A stretch of DNA of 6,939 bases from Actinotignum schaalii (lineage in GTDB: Bacteria; Actinomycetota; Actinomycetes; Actinomycetales; Actinomycetaceae), in NCBI GenBank assembly GCA_946222725.1, contig CAMIHT010000089.1, forward strand, positions 1-6,939. The letters run 5' to 3'. Every line of letters starts with the position of its first letter. The first letter of the stretch is position 1. The notes under the pieces were generated by a model. That model searched no databases. It was not told the origin of the DNA and saw only the letters and a program-made list of their open reading frames with translations. Positions 1 to 5,296 of this stretch are shown here, in pieces. A program made the position numbers and the translations under genes.

Positions 1-282
1 GCCCTGGAGTACGGTGCCACCGCGGTAAAGTTCTTCCCCGGTGGGGAAGCGGGCGGGCTGCCCATGGTCAAGGCCCTGCGCGGTCCCTTCCCGAATACCT
101 ACTTCGTGCCTTCGGGCGGTGTGAAGCTCGCGAATATGGCCGAATGGCTCTCAGATCCGGCGATCCTGTCCGTATCGGGTTCGTGGATGATCAAGCGTGA
201 CCTGATTTCCTCCGGGAACTTCGCGGAGATCACCCGCCTGTCCCAAGAAGCATCCGATCTAGCTAAGGAGATTCGCAAGTGA
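1..282 (+). CDS. eda: KDPG aldolase (2-dehydro-3-deoxy-phosphogluconate aldolase), C-terminal part only
   Basis: The reading frame is open from base 1, so the N-terminal part lies outside the window; 93 residues and a TGA stop are visible. The family cleaves 2-keto-3-deoxy-6-phosphogluconate to pyruvate and glyceraldehyde-3-phosphate in the cytosol, the last step of the Entner-Doudoroff and hexuronate routes. The fragment carries the family's Schiff-base lysine in AVKFFPG (codon 28-30), then the LPMVKALRGPFPN segment and the phosphate-binding PSGGV loop, and ends in a helix typical of the TIM-barrel C-terminus. The usual KLFPA motif appears as KFFPGGEAGG, a mild variation. It overlaps the next gene by 4 bases (GTGA), which implies translational coupling with the kinase that makes its substrate. 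Some paralogues act on 4-hydroxy-2-oxoglutarate or KDPGal, and the fragment cannot separate these. Confidence 0.9.
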   Translation, partial: ALEYGATAVKFFPGGEAGGLPMVKALRGPFPNTYFVPSGGVKLANMAEWLSDPAILSVSGSWMIKRDLISSGNFAEITRLSQEASDLAKEIRK

Positions 283-1385
283 GCGACGCCCTGACGATTA
301 AATCCGCCGAGGAAACCACCTACGATATTGTCTCCCTGGGTGAAGTCATGCTTCGCCTGGATCCGGGTGCCGGCCGTATCCGCACCACGCGTCAGTTTGC
401 CGCCTCCGAAGGTGGCGGGGAATACAACGTGGCCCGCGGCCTGCGGCGCGCTTTCCAGAAGCGCGGTGCGATCCTCACCTCCCTGGTACGTAACGAAGTG
501 GGCTTGCTGCTCGAGGATCTGATCCTCACCGGCGGTCTGGATACGCGTTTCATTCATTGGGTCGACGACGACGGCATCGGCCAGTCGGCTCGTAACGGTC
601 TCAATTTCACCGAGCGCGGTTTCGGGGTGCGCGGAGCGGTCGGTTGTTCCGACCGGGCCCACACTGCGATTTCGCAGCTCACCCCGGAGGATATCGATCT
701 CGATTACCTCTTTGGCGAGCTCGGGGTGCGCTGGCTGCACACGGGTGGAATTTACGCGGCCCTCTCGGAGCAAGCTTCGGAAACGGCGCTGGCGGTTATT
801 AAGAAGGCCAAGGAATACGGCACCGTCGTGTCCTATGACCTCAACTACCGTCCCTCGCTGTGGAATCTGCACGGTGGAAAGGCCCGCGCGCAGGAAGTGA
901 ATAAGTCCCTGGCACCCTTCGTGGATGTCATGATCGGCAACGAAGAGGACTTCACCGCCTGCCTCGGTCTGGAAATCGAAGGTGCAAATGAGAACCTCGA
1001 TAATCTCCAGGTGGAGTCTTTCCACAAGATGATTGAGAAGGCGGCAGAAACCTTCCCGAACTTCAAGGCCATCGGTACCACGATGCGCCAGGTCCGTTCG
1101 GCAACCATCAATGACTGGGGTGCAGTGGCATGGAAGCGCGATCAGGGCTTCGTGCAGGCCACCCAGCGTGATGGCCTGGAGATCTTCGACCGCGTGGGCG
1201 GCGGCGACTCCTTCGCCTCCGGGCTTATCTTCGGGCTCATGGAATACGGTGATGTCCAGAAGGCAGTGGAACTCGGGGCCGCCCACGGCGCCCTCGCCAT
1301 GACCACGCCGGGGGACACCACCATGGCCACCCGCGCCGAGGTGGAGAACCTGGCGCGCGGCGGCTCGGCGCGCGTCAAGCGCTAA
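279..1385 (+). CDS. kdgK: 2-keto-3-deoxygluconate kinase, PfkB/ribokinase family
   Basis: This 368-residue cytosolic sugar kinase probably phosphorylates 2-keto-3-deoxygluconate with ATP to give KDPG, the substrate of the aldolase encoded just upstream. The GTG start at 279 overlaps the aldolase stop and follows AAGGAG at 265-270 with 8 bases between. PfkB hallmarks are visible in order: a first strand with SLGEVMLRLDP (about residues 19-29), a substrate-binding GGGEYNVARGL segment near residues 45-55, a lid region, SYDLNYRPSLW in the middle, and the C-terminal signature RVGGGDSFASG, whose Asp310 is the expected catalytic base after the anion-hole glycines 307-309. It is somewhat longer than typical KdgK proteins (roughly 310-340 residues). 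Substrate is inferred mainly from the aldolase neighbour; a related keto-sugar acid such as 2-keto-3-deoxygalactonate is possible. No transcription regulator is visible in the window. Confidence 0.9.
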   Translation: MSDALTIKSAEETTYDIVSLGEVMLRLDPGAGRIRTTRQFAASEGGGEYNVARGLRRAFQKRGAILTSLVRNEVGLLLEDLILTGGLDTRFIHWVDDDGIGQSARNGLNFTERGFGVRGAVGCSDRAHTAISQLTPEDIDLDYLFGELGVRWLHTGGIYAALSEQASETALAVIKKAKEYGTVVSYDLNYRPSLWNLHGGKARAQEVNKSLAPFVDVMIGNEEDFTACLGLEIEGANENLDNLQVESFHKMIEKAAETFPNFKAIGTTMRQVRSATINDWGAVAWKRDQGFVQATQRDGLEIFDRVGGGDSFASGLIFGLMEYGDVQKAVELGAAHGALAMTTPGDTTMATRAEVENLARGGSARVKR

Positions 1386-1453
1386 GGCCGTATAAGCTGC
1401 ACAGGTGCACAGGTGCACCGGTGCAGCGTGCGCCACACGCTAAAGCCGCATAA
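1380..1453 (+). repeat. Imperfect direct repeat spanning the kdgK stop codon
   Basis: CGCTAAGGCCGTATAA at 1380-1395, which contains the kdgK stop codon, recurs as CGCTAAAGCCGCATAA at 1438-1453. They match at 14 of 16 positions, and the repeat unit is 58 bases. The space between holds the 8-bp tandem repeats listed separately. This could be an old short tandem duplication of the gene end, or chance in a GC-rich spacer. Confidence 0.5.
1399..1422 (+). repeat. Three tandem 8-bp repeats
   Basis: GCACAGGT occurs twice head to tail at 1399-1414 and is followed by a third copy with one change, GCACCGGT, at 1415-1422. The last copy contributes to a perfect 12-bp palindrome, TGCACCGGTGCA, at 1414-1425. 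A short stem GCGTG/CACGC follows at 1426-1440. This could be slippage-generated DNA, a repeated protein-binding site, or part of the folded 3' end of the kdgK transcript. Confidence 0.6.
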
Positions 1454-1534
1454 CCGCGGCGTGCGTCAGGCGCCTATCGCGCGGCTTGCCTTCGGGTGAG
1501 CTAGCTCAGGGCGCACACCGCACACAGCGCAATG

Positions 1535-1574
1535 AGTGGGGAGCAGATCCGGACATCCGGATCTGCTCCCCACT
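1535..1574 (+). terminator. Perfect 19-bp inverted repeat, likely transcription terminator of the kdgK operon
   Basis: AGTGGGGAGCAGATCCGGA at 1535-1553 is followed by two bases and then its exact reverse complement at 1556-1574. The hairpin would be very stable with a tight GGACATCC tip. It lies 150 bases after the kdgK stop. The downstream sequence GCTTTCAC is not a proper U-tract, but terminators without one are often proposed in actinobacteria. Its symmetry would let it act on both strands. An operator or a recombination site is a less likely alternative. Confidence 0.6.
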
Positions 1575-1650
1575 GCTTTCACGGAGCCGCATGAACCGTA
1601 CCCGGAAACGAAGTGGTCCGGCCCGGAACTACCGTGGACCGTGCCCGCAA

Positions 1651-1740
1651 ACAAAGTGTGCGGGAAAGCACCGTGTCGGGGCGATTTCGTGTTCCCTACA
1701 CGCGCTTGGCGGGGGCCACGGTTCGACATGCGCACTTTGT
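1651..1740 (+). other. Candidate structured RNA: three-way junction closed by a 12-bp helix
   Basis: Bases 1651-1662 (ACAAAGTGTGCG) pair with 1729-1740 (TGCGCACTTTGT) over 12 consecutive positions, ten Watson-Crick and two G-U. The enclosed 66 bases contain a second helix, CGTGT 1672-1676 with ACACG 1698-1702, continued after one mismatch by GGGG/TCCC (1678-1681 with 1693-1696). A small TGGC/GCCA hairpin follows at 1707-1718. The outer helix competes with another hairpin, CCCGCA 1644-1649 with TGCGGG 1659-1664, so two alternative folds exist. A purine-rich, SD-like stretch (GAGGAGGAGAGAGA) follows at once. I do not recognise a known riboswitch or RNA family. There is no covariation evidence, so this remains a structural candidate on the + strand. 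Confidence 0.3.
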
Positions 1741-1885
1741 GAGGAGGAGAGAGACCAGGCCGGCTAACAAAATGTACCTGGGTGACAGTTTTTCCGCGGT
1801 TTAATGTCCGTGGCGTACACTCTGTGCCCCTAACAGTCCAAAATGCACGTTTTGCAGCCTTGACGCTTGAGAATGACCCACTCTA

Positions 1886-1918
1886 CCTACCTCGCCCGCG
1901 GGAGGTAGGGTGTTTTTT
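1886..1918 (+). terminator. Intrinsic terminator with T6 tract
   Basis: CCTACCTC at 1886-1893 pairs with GAGGTAGG at 1902-1909 across an 8-base GC-rich loop, and T6 follows at 1913-1918. This is a classical rho-independent terminator reading on the + strand. The nearest upstream + strand gene, kdgK, ends 500 bases earlier and already has a possible terminator at 1535-1574. This signal therefore either backs that up or ends an unannotated transcript beginning in between. Confidence 0.7.
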
Positions 1919-2058
1919 CGGGATGTACTTTGCATGTACGACAAGCGCAGTACAGCTCTGAAAACAGATACCCCCTCGCCCGGGGCCGATGTGACTATCG
2001 AAGTTCGTGAGGTCCATGAGGCTCTCGCGGGAAGACCGCAGCGTTTGCCCGGAATCAA

Positions 2059-2095
2059 AGCGCAACGGCAGCTACATTGCGCACACCTTTGCGCT
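2059..2095 (-). terminator. Candidate terminator for the azlC-azlD-membrane protein operon
   Basis: On the - strand, GCGCAA (2077-2082) can pair with TTGCGC (2060-2065), and TTTGATT follows, which would end a transcript about 45 to 70 bases after the stop codon at 2125. A second GCGCAA copy at 2089-2094 can pair with the same partner, giving an alternative hairpin (7 pairs, AGCGCAA at 2089-2095 with TTGCGCT at 2059-2065). The stem is short and the T-tract is interrupted, so confidence is moderate. Confidence 0.4.
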
Positions 2096-2124
2096 ATTAG
2101 TTTAGTTTCAACTTGCGCCTGAGA

Positions 2125-3420
2125 TTACCCGGCGGTGAAGTCCTCACGGCGGCGGCCGGTGTACTGGATTGCGATACGGTCCTCCGGGCGGGTATCAACA
2201 AGGTAAATAACTGCCAGGAACAGCCATTCCAGGGGTTTCATAGCGAGCCATACGACGTCCGCTGCGAGGCGGGTGCGGATGAGTCGCGAGAGCGGGAAGC
2301 CGTAACGGTTATAGAAGCTGCGGATTGCCCGATGTGCCTTCGGGGTCTTTTCTTCCAGAACCTGTTCGAAAGCATTCGCAATAAGAAGTTGGCGATTCAC
2401 GGTAATGCGATGCCCGCCGCGCACTCCGTCCCGGATCGGTTTGACTACCGCCGGGTGCCCACCGGCTGCCACGGTACACAGATAGTGTTCGTCGTAGTAC
2501 GTATTGGGAGGTGCGATGCGCTGCGAAAGCGTCCAGTCACTTGTTTCCGTGAAGGCTTTGATGGCGGCGTTTGGTTCCTGGCCGAAAAGCACCAGAATAA
2601 GGAGGAAGATACCCAGCACAGGGATGAGGGCGAGCAGAGCGAGAAGGGGCCAGTTTCTAGCTTGGGAAAGAATCCTTTCAAAGTAGGCGAGCACGCCAGA
2701 TCCGACCGCCCGTTCCTCCTGGATAGCTTGGGGTGCGTGGGAATGAAATTCGTGGATTTTCACGATGATTGTTTTCGCGGAGATCAACACTACCGCGGTG
2801 ACCGGCAACAGCAGGATGAGATTTTCAGGTCCCCCAGGCCGGAATGTTTGAATAGTCCATACGATAACAATCGCGTTGCCAAGATAGATGCACGAGAAGC
2901 AGAGAACCGTGAGAAGTGGCGGGATCTGGCTGAGCGGCTTGAGCCGCACGTAAAGAAAAGCTACCGAGCATACGATGCACAGCAGCACTAAAAATGGCTG
3001 AAAATCAGTGTGGACCGGCGTATGCGTCTGGTCATTGACGAGTTGCTCCGACCAATCGGCATAAAAGACCACCCTGTATCTCATCGAGATAGCGGCCAAA
3101 TGGAAACTAAGAGCTAGAAAGATAGTCCAGACATCATGCGCTACTTCCAGAACCGGCAGCGGCTTCCCCCGTATTGCGGAGATGAGCGCGATCACCTGGT
3201 AACAGGTGAGAATAACCGGGTACGTGGTCACCCAGGGGAGGAGGGTGAAGAAAACCGAAAGGAAAATGAAAGCTTGAGGGTCCCACGAAGCCCCCGGGTT
3301 AAGCTGTCCCGTATATGCGGTATAGAGGAGATACCCGGGGACTGCAATAACATAGGCAAGAAAAATCTGCGTGAGGTAGGGGTGCCGCTTCACGAAACTA
3401 CGCTTGCAGGCCTGAGACAT
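2125..3420 (-). CDS. Large multi-spanning membrane protein of unknown function (DUF6688-like)
   Basis: The protein is 431 residues from an ATG at 3420. That start is chosen because AGGAGG lies 6 bases upstream; the GTG at 3471 would add 17 residues with no such site. Hydrophobic segments lie near residues 17-37, 48-66, 67-83, 97-116, 141-160, 168-192, 200-221 and 257-280. A C-terminal part of about 150 residues follows, with HYLCTVAAGGHPAVVKPIR (312-330), then VNRQLLIANAFEQ (341-353), FYNRYGFPLS (369-378) and a last hydrophobic stretch MKPLEWLFLAVIYLV (394-408). These C-terminal motifs match my memory of DUF6688, a family without known function; this was not checked. The gene follows azlD by 59 bases on the same strand, so co-transcription is likely. 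It looks somewhat less GC-rich than its neighbours. The reaction, substrate and partner are unknown, and a role in amino acid export would be guesswork from position. Confidence 0.85.
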   Translation of the reverse strand: MSQACKRSFVKRHPYLTQIFLAYVIAVPGYLLYTAYTGQLNPGASWDPQAFIFLSVFFTLLPWVTTYPVILTCYQVIALISAIRGKPLPVLEVAHDVWTIFLALSFHLAAISMRYRVVFYADWSEQLVNDQTHTPVHTDFQPFLVLLCIVCSVAFLYVRLKPLSQIPPLLTVLCFSCIYLGNAIVIVWTIQTFRPGGPENLILLLPVTAVVLISAKTIIVKIHEFHSHAPQAIQEERAVGSGVLAYFERILSQARNWPLLALLALIPVLGIFLLILVLFGQEPNAAIKAFTETSDWTLSQRIAPPNTYYDEHYLCTVAAGGHPAVVKPIRDGVRGGHRITVNRQLLIANAFEQVLEEKTPKAHRAIRSFYNRYGFPLSRLIRTRLAADVVWLAMKPLEWLFLAVIYLVDTRPEDRIAIQYTGRRREDFTAG

Positions 3421-3426
3421 CCGGAT

Positions 3427-3432
3427 CCTCCT
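3427..3432 (-). promoter_or_regulatory. Ribosome binding site fixing the membrane-protein start at 3420
   Basis: The - strand reads AGGAGG, then ATCCGG, then ATG. The perfect Shine-Dalgarno core with 6-base spacing decides for ATG at 3420 over the longer GTG frame from 3471. Confidence 0.85.
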
Positions 3433-3443
3433 CAGCCGTCTTC

Positions 3444-3467
3444 CGCTTGCTTCCGGTGGCGCAAGCG
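3444..3467 (-). other. Intercistronic hairpin between azlD and the membrane-protein gene
   Basis: CGCTTGC (3461-3467 read on the - strand) pairs with GCAAGCG (3444-3450 read on the - strand), giving 7 base pairs around a 10-base loop. It lies after the azlD stop and 11 bases before the AGGAGG of the next gene. No T-tract follows, so it does not look like a simple terminator. It could modulate mRNA processing or stability between cistrons. Confidence 0.45.
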
Positions 3468-3479
3468 TCACCCCAGATT

Positions 3480-3800
3480 CTAGATCGCTAGCAAGCCGAT
3501 GTAGGTGAGTGTACCGGCGGCGAGGGAAACGAGCATGCGGCGCCCAGAAAGCTCGTGCGCCAGGATCGTGACGGCGCTGGCTACGCTCACGTACAGCACA
3601 GATTTAGCAGACACCGGAAGGACTTCGTTGCGTACCATCGCCAGGGCCAAAATTACTAGCACCCCCACCGGGAGCCAGACCGAGAGCGCTCGAACCAGGC
3701 GCGAGCGGCGCAGCGGATGCAAAATGAGGAAGGGAATCCCGCGCAGGCACAGCATGAGAGCCAAAGAGCCGAGCAGGACACCCAGGAGATAGCCTGTCAT
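3480..3800 (-). CDS. azlD: AzlD family small subunit of branched-chain amino acid exporter
   Basis: This 106-residue hydrophobic protein has the length and layout of AzlD/BrnE: membrane segments near residues 3-25, 38-57, 66-81 and 88-105. It also carries the family's CLRGIPFLIL motif (18-27) and the late GTLTYIG segment. AzlD pairs with AzlC in the cytoplasmic membrane to export leucine, isoleucine, valine and often methionine or analogues. The ATG at 3800 overlaps the azlC stop by 4 bases (ATGA) and has GGTGAG five bases upstream inside azlC, so translation is coupled and the subunits are made together. The order azlC-azlD and the overlap are typical. Substrate specificity cannot be read from sequence alone. 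Confidence 0.9.
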   Translation of the reverse strand: MTGYLLGVLLGSLALMLCLRGIPFLILHPLRRSRLVRALSVWLPVGVLVILALAMVRNEVLPVSAKSVLYVSVASAVTILAHELSGRRMLVSLAAGTLTYIGLLAI

Positions 3801-4537
3801 CGCAGCTCACCTACCTCGCCTGCTGCGCCGCCTGGGGAAGGTGCGGCGTCGTCGTTCTTCTTGACACGAGTGCGCACCACGAAACGCACTACCAAGAACA
3901 GCGCGAAAAGACTCATCGCGACGGGCAGGAGGGCGCTCGGCGCACATAGCTGCGCCAGCAGGAACGCGAGGCCGGCACCGAGCACGCCGGGAATATCGCG
4001 GCGTGCGTGGAAAGCGTCCAGGGCGAGGACGATGAAAAGGGCGACGAGCGCAAAATTAACACCACGAATCTGTCCGGGAAGGAACCCGCCAATCGTCACT
4101 CCCAGTAGTCCGCCACCAACCCAGCATGCCTGGAGCACAGCTTGGAGAGAGATGAGCCGGCGTTGGTTCCAGACGCCCGGATGCGAGGTGGTGATCGCGT
4201 AGGTTTCGTCGGTGAGGGAGTAGACGCAATACATGCGGGCAAGCGGGTGGGTGAGCTGCGCGATGGGATACGAAAACGCGTAAAAAACGTGACGTACGTT
4301 CACGAAAAAGATGGTGAGGAGAATCGTGAGGACCGGTGCGTGTGCGCTAATGAGGGCGACGGCGAGCAGCTCAGCCGAGCCGGAATAAATAAAGAAGGAC
4401 AGCGCGGGAGCTAGCCACCACGGTTGGCCGTACTGGATGACAAGAAGTCCGAAGGCCATGCCCAGGGGGATCATTCCCAGGCCGGCGCCCGCGGCCATCT
4501 GTGCTCCGAAGCGTACATCTGATACGTGGGAAGGCAT
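3797..4537 (-). CDS. azlC: AzlC family large subunit of branched-chain amino acid exporter
   Basis: The protein is 246 residues from the ATG at 4537, the usual AzlC/BrnF length. An in-frame extension to 4708 would run through the divergent promoter region into the neighbouring gene and gives no membrane-like sequence. Family motifs run in order: GMIPLGMAFG (21-30), FFIYSGSAELLAV (48-60), FFVNVRHVFYAFSY (77-90), SLTDETYAI (107-115), and several further hydrophobic helices up to residue 222, followed by a basic, Gly/Ala-rich cytoplasmic tail. With AzlD it forms a membrane exporter for branched-chain amino acids. The start has only a weak AGGG nearby. A CACAAT box lies about 10 bases before the ATG, so the message may be leaderless or nearly so. 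No Lrp-type regulator gene is next to it in this window. Confidence 0.9.
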   Translation of the reverse strand: MPSHVSDVRFGAQMAAGAGLGMIPLGMAFGLLVIQYGQPWWLAPALSFFIYSGSAELLAVALISAHAPVLTILLTIFFVNVRHVFYAFSYPIAQLTHPLARMYCVYSLTDETYAITTSHPGVWNQRRLISLQAVLQACWVGGGLLGVTIGGFLPGQIRGVNFALVALFIVLALDAFHARRDIPGVLGAGLAFLLAQLCAPSALLPVAMSLFALFLVVRFVVRTRVKKNDDAAPSPGGAAGEVGELR

Positions 4538-4654
4538 GCGCCCTATTGTGGCACTGGCGGGGGAGCGGAGGGGGAAGTTTCCACGATGCGGAGCGCTGGG
4601 CGCCAAGAGAGTTACTATGGTGCACGTCCCATTGTTCAAGGTGAAGGAGCCTCC
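4538..4654. promoter_or_regulatory. Divergent promoter region between azlC and the MhuD-like gene
   Basis: These 117 bases must hold the start signals for both directions. On the - strand, CACAAT (4544-4549) could be a -10 box very close to the azlC start. On the + strand, TACTAT at 4613-4618 is a reasonable -10 box for the monooxygenase gene, but I see no good -35 partner. AAGGAG at 4644-4649, five bases before the ATG at 4655, is a strong ribosome binding site. I found no obvious DtxR/IdeR iron box (a symmetric TTAGGTTAGCCTAACCTAA-like site), although such control would be expected for a haem-degrading enzyme. Confidence 0.4.
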
Positions 4655-5296
4655 ATGACCGTCGTGAAAATCAATGCTATTTCTGTTCCGGAAGGTGCTG
4701 GCGAGCACTTCGAAGCGCGTTTTGCAGCGCGCGAAGGCGCCGTAGATCAGCGGCCCGGTTTCCTATCCTTCCGGTTGCTGCGCCCACTCAACGAAGGTGA
4801 GCGCTACCTTGTGGTCACCGAATGGGAGTCCGAGGAAGATTTCACCGCGTGGCGTAGCGATCCAGCGGCACATCCGCGCAAGATGGAGGAGAACCGCCAC
4901 GCGGCTGCCCATGCGGACCTGAGCGCGCAGCTGCTCGAATTTGATGTAGTCAATCTTCCCGAAGTCGAGCACGGGGAAACCCCGCAGGCGGGTTTTGTTT
5001 CTGTTGTGGCGCTATCCTTCCTTCCCGGGATGGAGAAGGTTATTGAGCAGCGCTTCGCGGCGCGCAAGGCAGCCGTGGATGCGGCGCCCGGGTTCTCTTT
5101 CTTCGAGCTGTGGCGCCCGGTGCGCGGAGTGGAGGAGTACTACGTGGTCACCGGCTGGGATTCGCAGGATTCTTACGATGCCTGGGCTGAGGCCCGGGAA
5201 CGTGCTCCGCATAACACCACGGATCAGCCCAAGAATCGGGGCCTGGATGTGACCCTGCGCGGGTACGCAGTGGTGCAGCAGAGCACCAAGCGGTAG
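4655..5296 (+). CDS. Two-domain MhuD/IsdG-like haem-degrading monooxygenase (antibiotic biosynthesis monooxygenase fold)
   Basis: The 213-residue protein consists of two tandem ABM (dimeric alpha/beta barrel) domains, about residues 1-100 and 112-210. The first closely resembles mycobacterial MhuD as I remember it: VVKINAI at 3-9, PGF 34-36, LLRP 41-44, ERYLVVTEWES 49-59, LLEFDVV 93-99. MhuD opens the haem ring to release iron in the cytosol. The classical Asn and Trp are present as N7 and W66. The heme-ligand His, expected 9-10 residues after the Trp, is not clearly placed; H73 is at +7. The second domain repeats RFAARKAAVDAAPGF and YYVVTGWDS, has W177 and H186 at +9, but Val118 at the Asn position. 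Single-domain relatives act as homodimers, so this looks like a fused pseudo-dimer. The start is supported by AAGGAG five bases upstream. It stands alone, divergent from azlC; haem degradation is likely, not proven. Confidence 0.85.
   Translation: MTVVKINAISVPEGAGEHFEARFAAREGAVDQRPGFLSFRLLRPLNEGERYLVVTEWESEEDFTAWRSDPAAHPRKMEENRHAAAHADLSAQLLEFDVVNLPEVEHGETPQAGFVSVVALSFLPGMEKVIEQRFAARKAAVDAAPGFSFFELWRPVRGVEEYYVVTGWDSQDSYDAWAEARERAPHNTTDQPKNRGLDVTLRGYAVVQQSTKR

Larger units (their letters stand above)
1386..2124. other. Long intergenic region rich in inverted repeats, no convincing gene
   Basis: This 739-base stretch separates the kdgK end from the converging end of the membrane-protein gene at 2125. 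All reading frames inside it are short, overlap one another, lack a well-placed ribosome binding site and give proteins with no recognisable motif. The longest candidate near the right end is ATG at 1934 to 2122 (62 codons). It ends two bases before the converging gene and has no Shine-Dalgarno sequence. I also found no tRNA-like fold: TAGCTCAG at about 1503 and GGTTCGA at about 1720 resemble tRNA arms but are far apart and unpaired. The region's content is mainly secondary structure, described in separate entries. An aagccgc/gcggctt pairing at 1443-1449 and 1481-1487 adds another possible stem just after kdgK. Confidence 0.7.

Noticed and set aside
99..1436. 445-codon open frame on the - strand opposite kdgK
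   Set aside because: It lies antisense to a clear PfkB kinase gene, gives a His/Arg/Gly-rich protein without motifs or membrane segments, and is explained by GC-rich codon use in the true gene.
1495..1730. tRNA-like pieces (TAGCTCAG near 1503, GGTTCGA near 1720)
   Set aside because: They are over 200 bases apart, no acceptor or anticodon stem can be formed, and the putative T-arm does not pair.
1741..1780. GGAGAGAGACC sequence resembling part of a glycine riboswitch
   Set aside because: The other conserved blocks of that aptamer are missing and no glycine-related gene follows.
1486..1804. Several overlapping short frames on both strands between kdgK and the T6 terminator
   Set aside because: They run through the perfect palindrome and the predicted RNA stems, are open in several frames at once and give proteins without features.
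1934..2122. 62-codon + strand frame starting with MYDKRSTALKTD
   Set aside because: It has no ribosome binding site, begins just after a terminator, shows no recognisable motif and ends in low-complexity sequence at the converging gene. A decayed gene fragment cannot be excluded, but there is nothing to support a call.
2113..2991. 292-codon + strand frame opposite the membrane-protein gene
   Set aside because: It is highly charged without motifs, whereas the - strand frame gives coherent membrane helices, a perfect ribosome binding site and family-like motifs.
4538..4708. 57-residue N-terminal extension of AzlC from 4708
   Set aside because: It would overlap the start of the divergent monooxygenase gene, is not membrane-like, and the 246-residue form matches the family length.
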